Assembly (NCBI GenBank): GCA_902805805.1
Contig: CADCUE010000260.1
Coordinates: 1 to 7,235, forward strand
DNA from: an uncultured Frankineae bacterium
Lineage (GTDB): Bacteria > Actinomycetota > Actinomycetes > Mycobacteriales > SCTD01
Reading direction: 5' to 3'
DNA: 7,235 bases
This document shows, piece after piece, positions 6,002 through 7,235 of the stretch (position 1 is the first letter of the stretch; each line of letters opens with the position of its first letter). The notes under the pieces were generated by a model. It did not search any database, was not told where the DNA came from, and was given only the letters and a program-made list of their open reading frames with translations. The translations under genes and the position numbers were made by a program.

Positions 6002-6526
6002 GTGAGCGAGAGCACTGCCGCTGCCCCCGGCGACACCCCGGCGCACGACGACCTGTCCGGTCAGGACCTGCTGGTGCGGGAGGGGGACATCGCCGGTGAC
6101 TACCTCGAGCGGCTGCTCGACATCGCCGACGTCGACGGTGACATCGACATGGACGTCGAGGGCGAGCGCGCCGTCGTCGCCATCGTCGGGGAGGGGCTGG
6201 ACGCCCTGGTGGGGCAGCACGGCCAGGTCCTCGAAGCGGTGCAGGAGCTCACGCGCCTGGCCGTCGTGCGGGAGACCGGTGTGCGGTCCCGCCTGATGCT
6301 CGACATCGGTGGCTGGCGGGCCGCGCGCAAGGAGGAGCTGACGGCGATCGGCACCCGCGCCGCGCAGCGCTGCGCCGAGTCCGGGGAGCGGGTCCGGCTG
6401 GCGCCGATGACGCCGTTCGAGCGCAAGGTCGTGCACGACGCGGTCGCGGCCGTGGCCGGGGTCCGCAGCGAGTCCGAGGGGCTGGAGCCCGAGCGCCGCG
6501 TGGTGGTCCTGCCCGACGGCAGCTGA
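6002..6526 (+). CDS. jag: KH-R3H single-stranded nucleic acid binding protein Jag (KhpB/EloR type)
   Basis: Jag/KhpB is a cytosolic RNA-binding protein; in Firmicutes it works with KhpA and affects cell elongation and division, and its gene usually follows yidC. The 174-residue product has an acidic N-terminus (1-30), a KH domain (about 31-103) with the GxxG loop GQHG (71-74) in LVGQHGQVLEAVQELTRLA, and an R3H domain (about 108-170) with the R-x-x-x-H pair Arg141 and His145 in FERKVVHDAVA, followed by the SEG-x(4)-RRVVV end. The extra N-terminal Jag_N domain of Bacillus proteins is absent, which fits the short actinobacterial form. The start GTG has GAAGGA five bases upstream. The stop overlaps the rsmG start by one base (TGATG). 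RNA targets cannot be read from the sequence. Confidence 0.94.
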   Translation: MSESTAAAPGDTPAHDDLSGQDLLVREGDIAGDYLERLLDIADVDGDIDMDVEGERAVVAIVGEGLDALVGQHGQVLEAVQELTRLAVVRETGVRSRLMLDIGGWRAARKEELTAIGTRAAQRCAESGERVRLAPMTPFERKVVHDAVAAVAGVRSESEGLEPERRVVVLPDGS

Positions 6527-7206
6527 TGACGGTCCCACCCCTGCTGACCGCGGTCCCGGAGCAGGCGGCCACCGTCTTCGGGGCGGCGCTGCCGCAGATC
6601 GAGGCGTACGCGGCTCTGCTGGCCGGACCCGGTGTCGAGCGCGGCCTGCTCGGACCTCGTGAGGCCCCCCGCCTGTGGGAGCGGCACCTGCTCAACTGCG
6701 CCGGACTGGCGGAGCTGCTCGTCCCGGGCCAGGTCGTCGCCGACGTCGGCTCGGGCGCCGGGCTGCCCGGTGTGGTGCTCGCCGTCCTGCGTCCGGACGT
6801 GACGGTGCTGCTGGTCGAGCCGCTGCTGCGGCGCAGCACCTTCCTCGAGGAGGTCGTCGCCGAGCTCGGTCTGCGCACGGCCGTCGTCCGGCGGGCCCGT
6901 GCCGAGGAGCTGGCCGGCACGACGCTCGTGGACACCGTCGTCGCGCGTGCCGTGGCGCCCCTGGACCGGCTGGGTGCCTGGTCGCTCCCGCTGCTGCGCC
7001 CGGGTGGCCGGCTGCTGGCCCTCAAGGGGGAGCGGGCCGATCGCGAGCTCGCGACGTCCGGCGCGGCGCTGCGCGCAGCCGGGGCCTCGACCAGCGAGGT
7101 CGTGACGGTCGGCCGGTCCGAGCTGCTCACCGACGCGCGGGTCGTCGTCGTCACCCGCGGTGAGGCACCGGTGCCCGCTGCTCGCCCGGCCCGGCGGCGG
7201 CGGTGA
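6526..7206 (+). CDS. rsmG: 16S rRNA (guanine-N7) methyltransferase RsmG
   Basis: RsmG (formerly GidB) is a SAM-dependent enzyme that methylates N7 of G527 (E. coli numbering) in the 530 loop of 16S rRNA; loss gives low-level streptomycin resistance in several bacteria including Mycobacterium and Streptomyces. The 226-residue product shows the usual RsmG pattern: ERHLLNC (52-58), the SAM-binding VADVGSGAGLPG (71-82), an acidic residue in VLLVEPLLRRSTFLEEV (94-110), ARAVAPL (140-146) and LLALKGER (163-170). The start ATG overlaps the jag stop by one base, suggesting coupling. The stop at 7204-7206 overlaps a GTG that may begin the next gene. A basic Ala/Arg C-terminal tail (RPARRRR) is not conserved in the family. 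In this neighbourhood parA and parB usually follow. Confidence 0.96.
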   Translation: MTVPPLLTAVPEQAATVFGAALPQIEAYAALLAGPGVERGLLGPREAPRLWERHLLNCAGLAELLVPGQVVADVGSGAGLPGVVLAVLRPDVTVLLVEPLLRRSTFLEEVVAELGLRTAVVRRARAEELAGTTLVDTVVARAVAPLDRLGAWSLPLLRPGGRLLALKGERADRELATSGAALRAAGASTSEVVTVGRSELLTDARVVVVTRGEAPVPAARPARRRR

Positions 7207-7235
7207 ACGCGCTGAGCTGGCCCGGTCGAGGTCGA
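7203..7235 (+). CDS. Possible start of the next gene (parA expected), 11 codons only
   Basis: A GTG at 7203 overlaps the rsmG stop by 4 bp (GTGA) and opens a frame reading MNALSWPGRGR to the window end. The position is where parA (chromosome partition ATPase, Soj) normally begins in actinobacteria. There is no clear Shine-Dalgarno sequence, and eleven residues are too few to identify a family, so this is mainly positional inference. Confidence 0.3.
   Translation, partial: MNALSWPGRGR

Noticed and set aside
4823..6538. 571-codon open frame on the minus strand antisense to yidC and jag
   Set aside because: It mirrors clearly real genes; the composition is the Arg/His/Gln/Gly mix typical of antisense frames in very GC-rich DNA and it has no recognisable domain.
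1..7235. Novel defence, mobile or biosynthetic system
   Set aside because: Every substantial stretch is assigned to conserved housekeeping genes or short regulatory gaps; no transposase, integrase, toxin, nuclease, repeat array or tRNA-like sequence is visible.

Overview
The window is the origin-proximal core of a high-GC actinobacterial chromosome. Three things point there: the gene order gnd-dnaN-dnaA / rpmH-rnpA-yidD-yidC-jag-rsmG, DnaA-box-like sequences close to the high-GC actinobacterial form TTGTCCACA, and very strong G/C third-position use with several GTG starts. dnaN followed directly by gnd (where many bacteria have recF) is an arrangement I know from actinomycetes such as Streptomyces. 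I cannot place the genus from this sequence alone.

Left arm (minus strand, read right to left): dnaA (DnaA initiator, GTG start at 3543), a 385-bp non-coding gap with several DnaA-box-like 9-mers that is the best candidate for oriC, dnaN (sliding clamp), a 65-bp gap, and the first 113 codons of gnd (6-phosphogluconate dehydrogenase), cut by the window edge. Divergent control region (3544-4010): a likely dnaA promoter (extended -10) on the minus strand, a near-canonical rpmH promoter on the plus strand, and, inside the predicted dnaA leader, a 27-bp near-perfect inverted repeat built from DnaA-box-like sequences with another box beside it.

Right arm (plus strand): rpmH (ribosomal protein L34), rnpA (RNase P protein), yidD, yidC (membrane insertase), jag/khpB (KH-R3H RNA-binding protein) and rsmG (16S rRNA m7G methyltransferase). 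The genes are tightly packed: rnpA/yidD overlap by 4 bp, yidD/yidC by 8 bp and jag/rsmG by 1 bp. A GTGA overlap at the very end may be the start of the next gene, usually parA in this neighbourhood.

Together the genes cover initiation and processivity of replication (DnaA, DnaN), ribosome and RNA maturation (L34, RnpA, RsmG, Jag) and membrane protein insertion (YidD, YidC). All complete genes look intact. I see no tRNA, CRISPR, insertion sequence, prophage or defence gene, and nothing supporting a new multi-gene system. The points worth a second look are regulatory: DnaA-box clusters on both sides of dnaA, the large inverted repeat in the dnaA leader, the lack of an obvious AT-rich unwinding element, and possible cis elements inside the right-arm operon.
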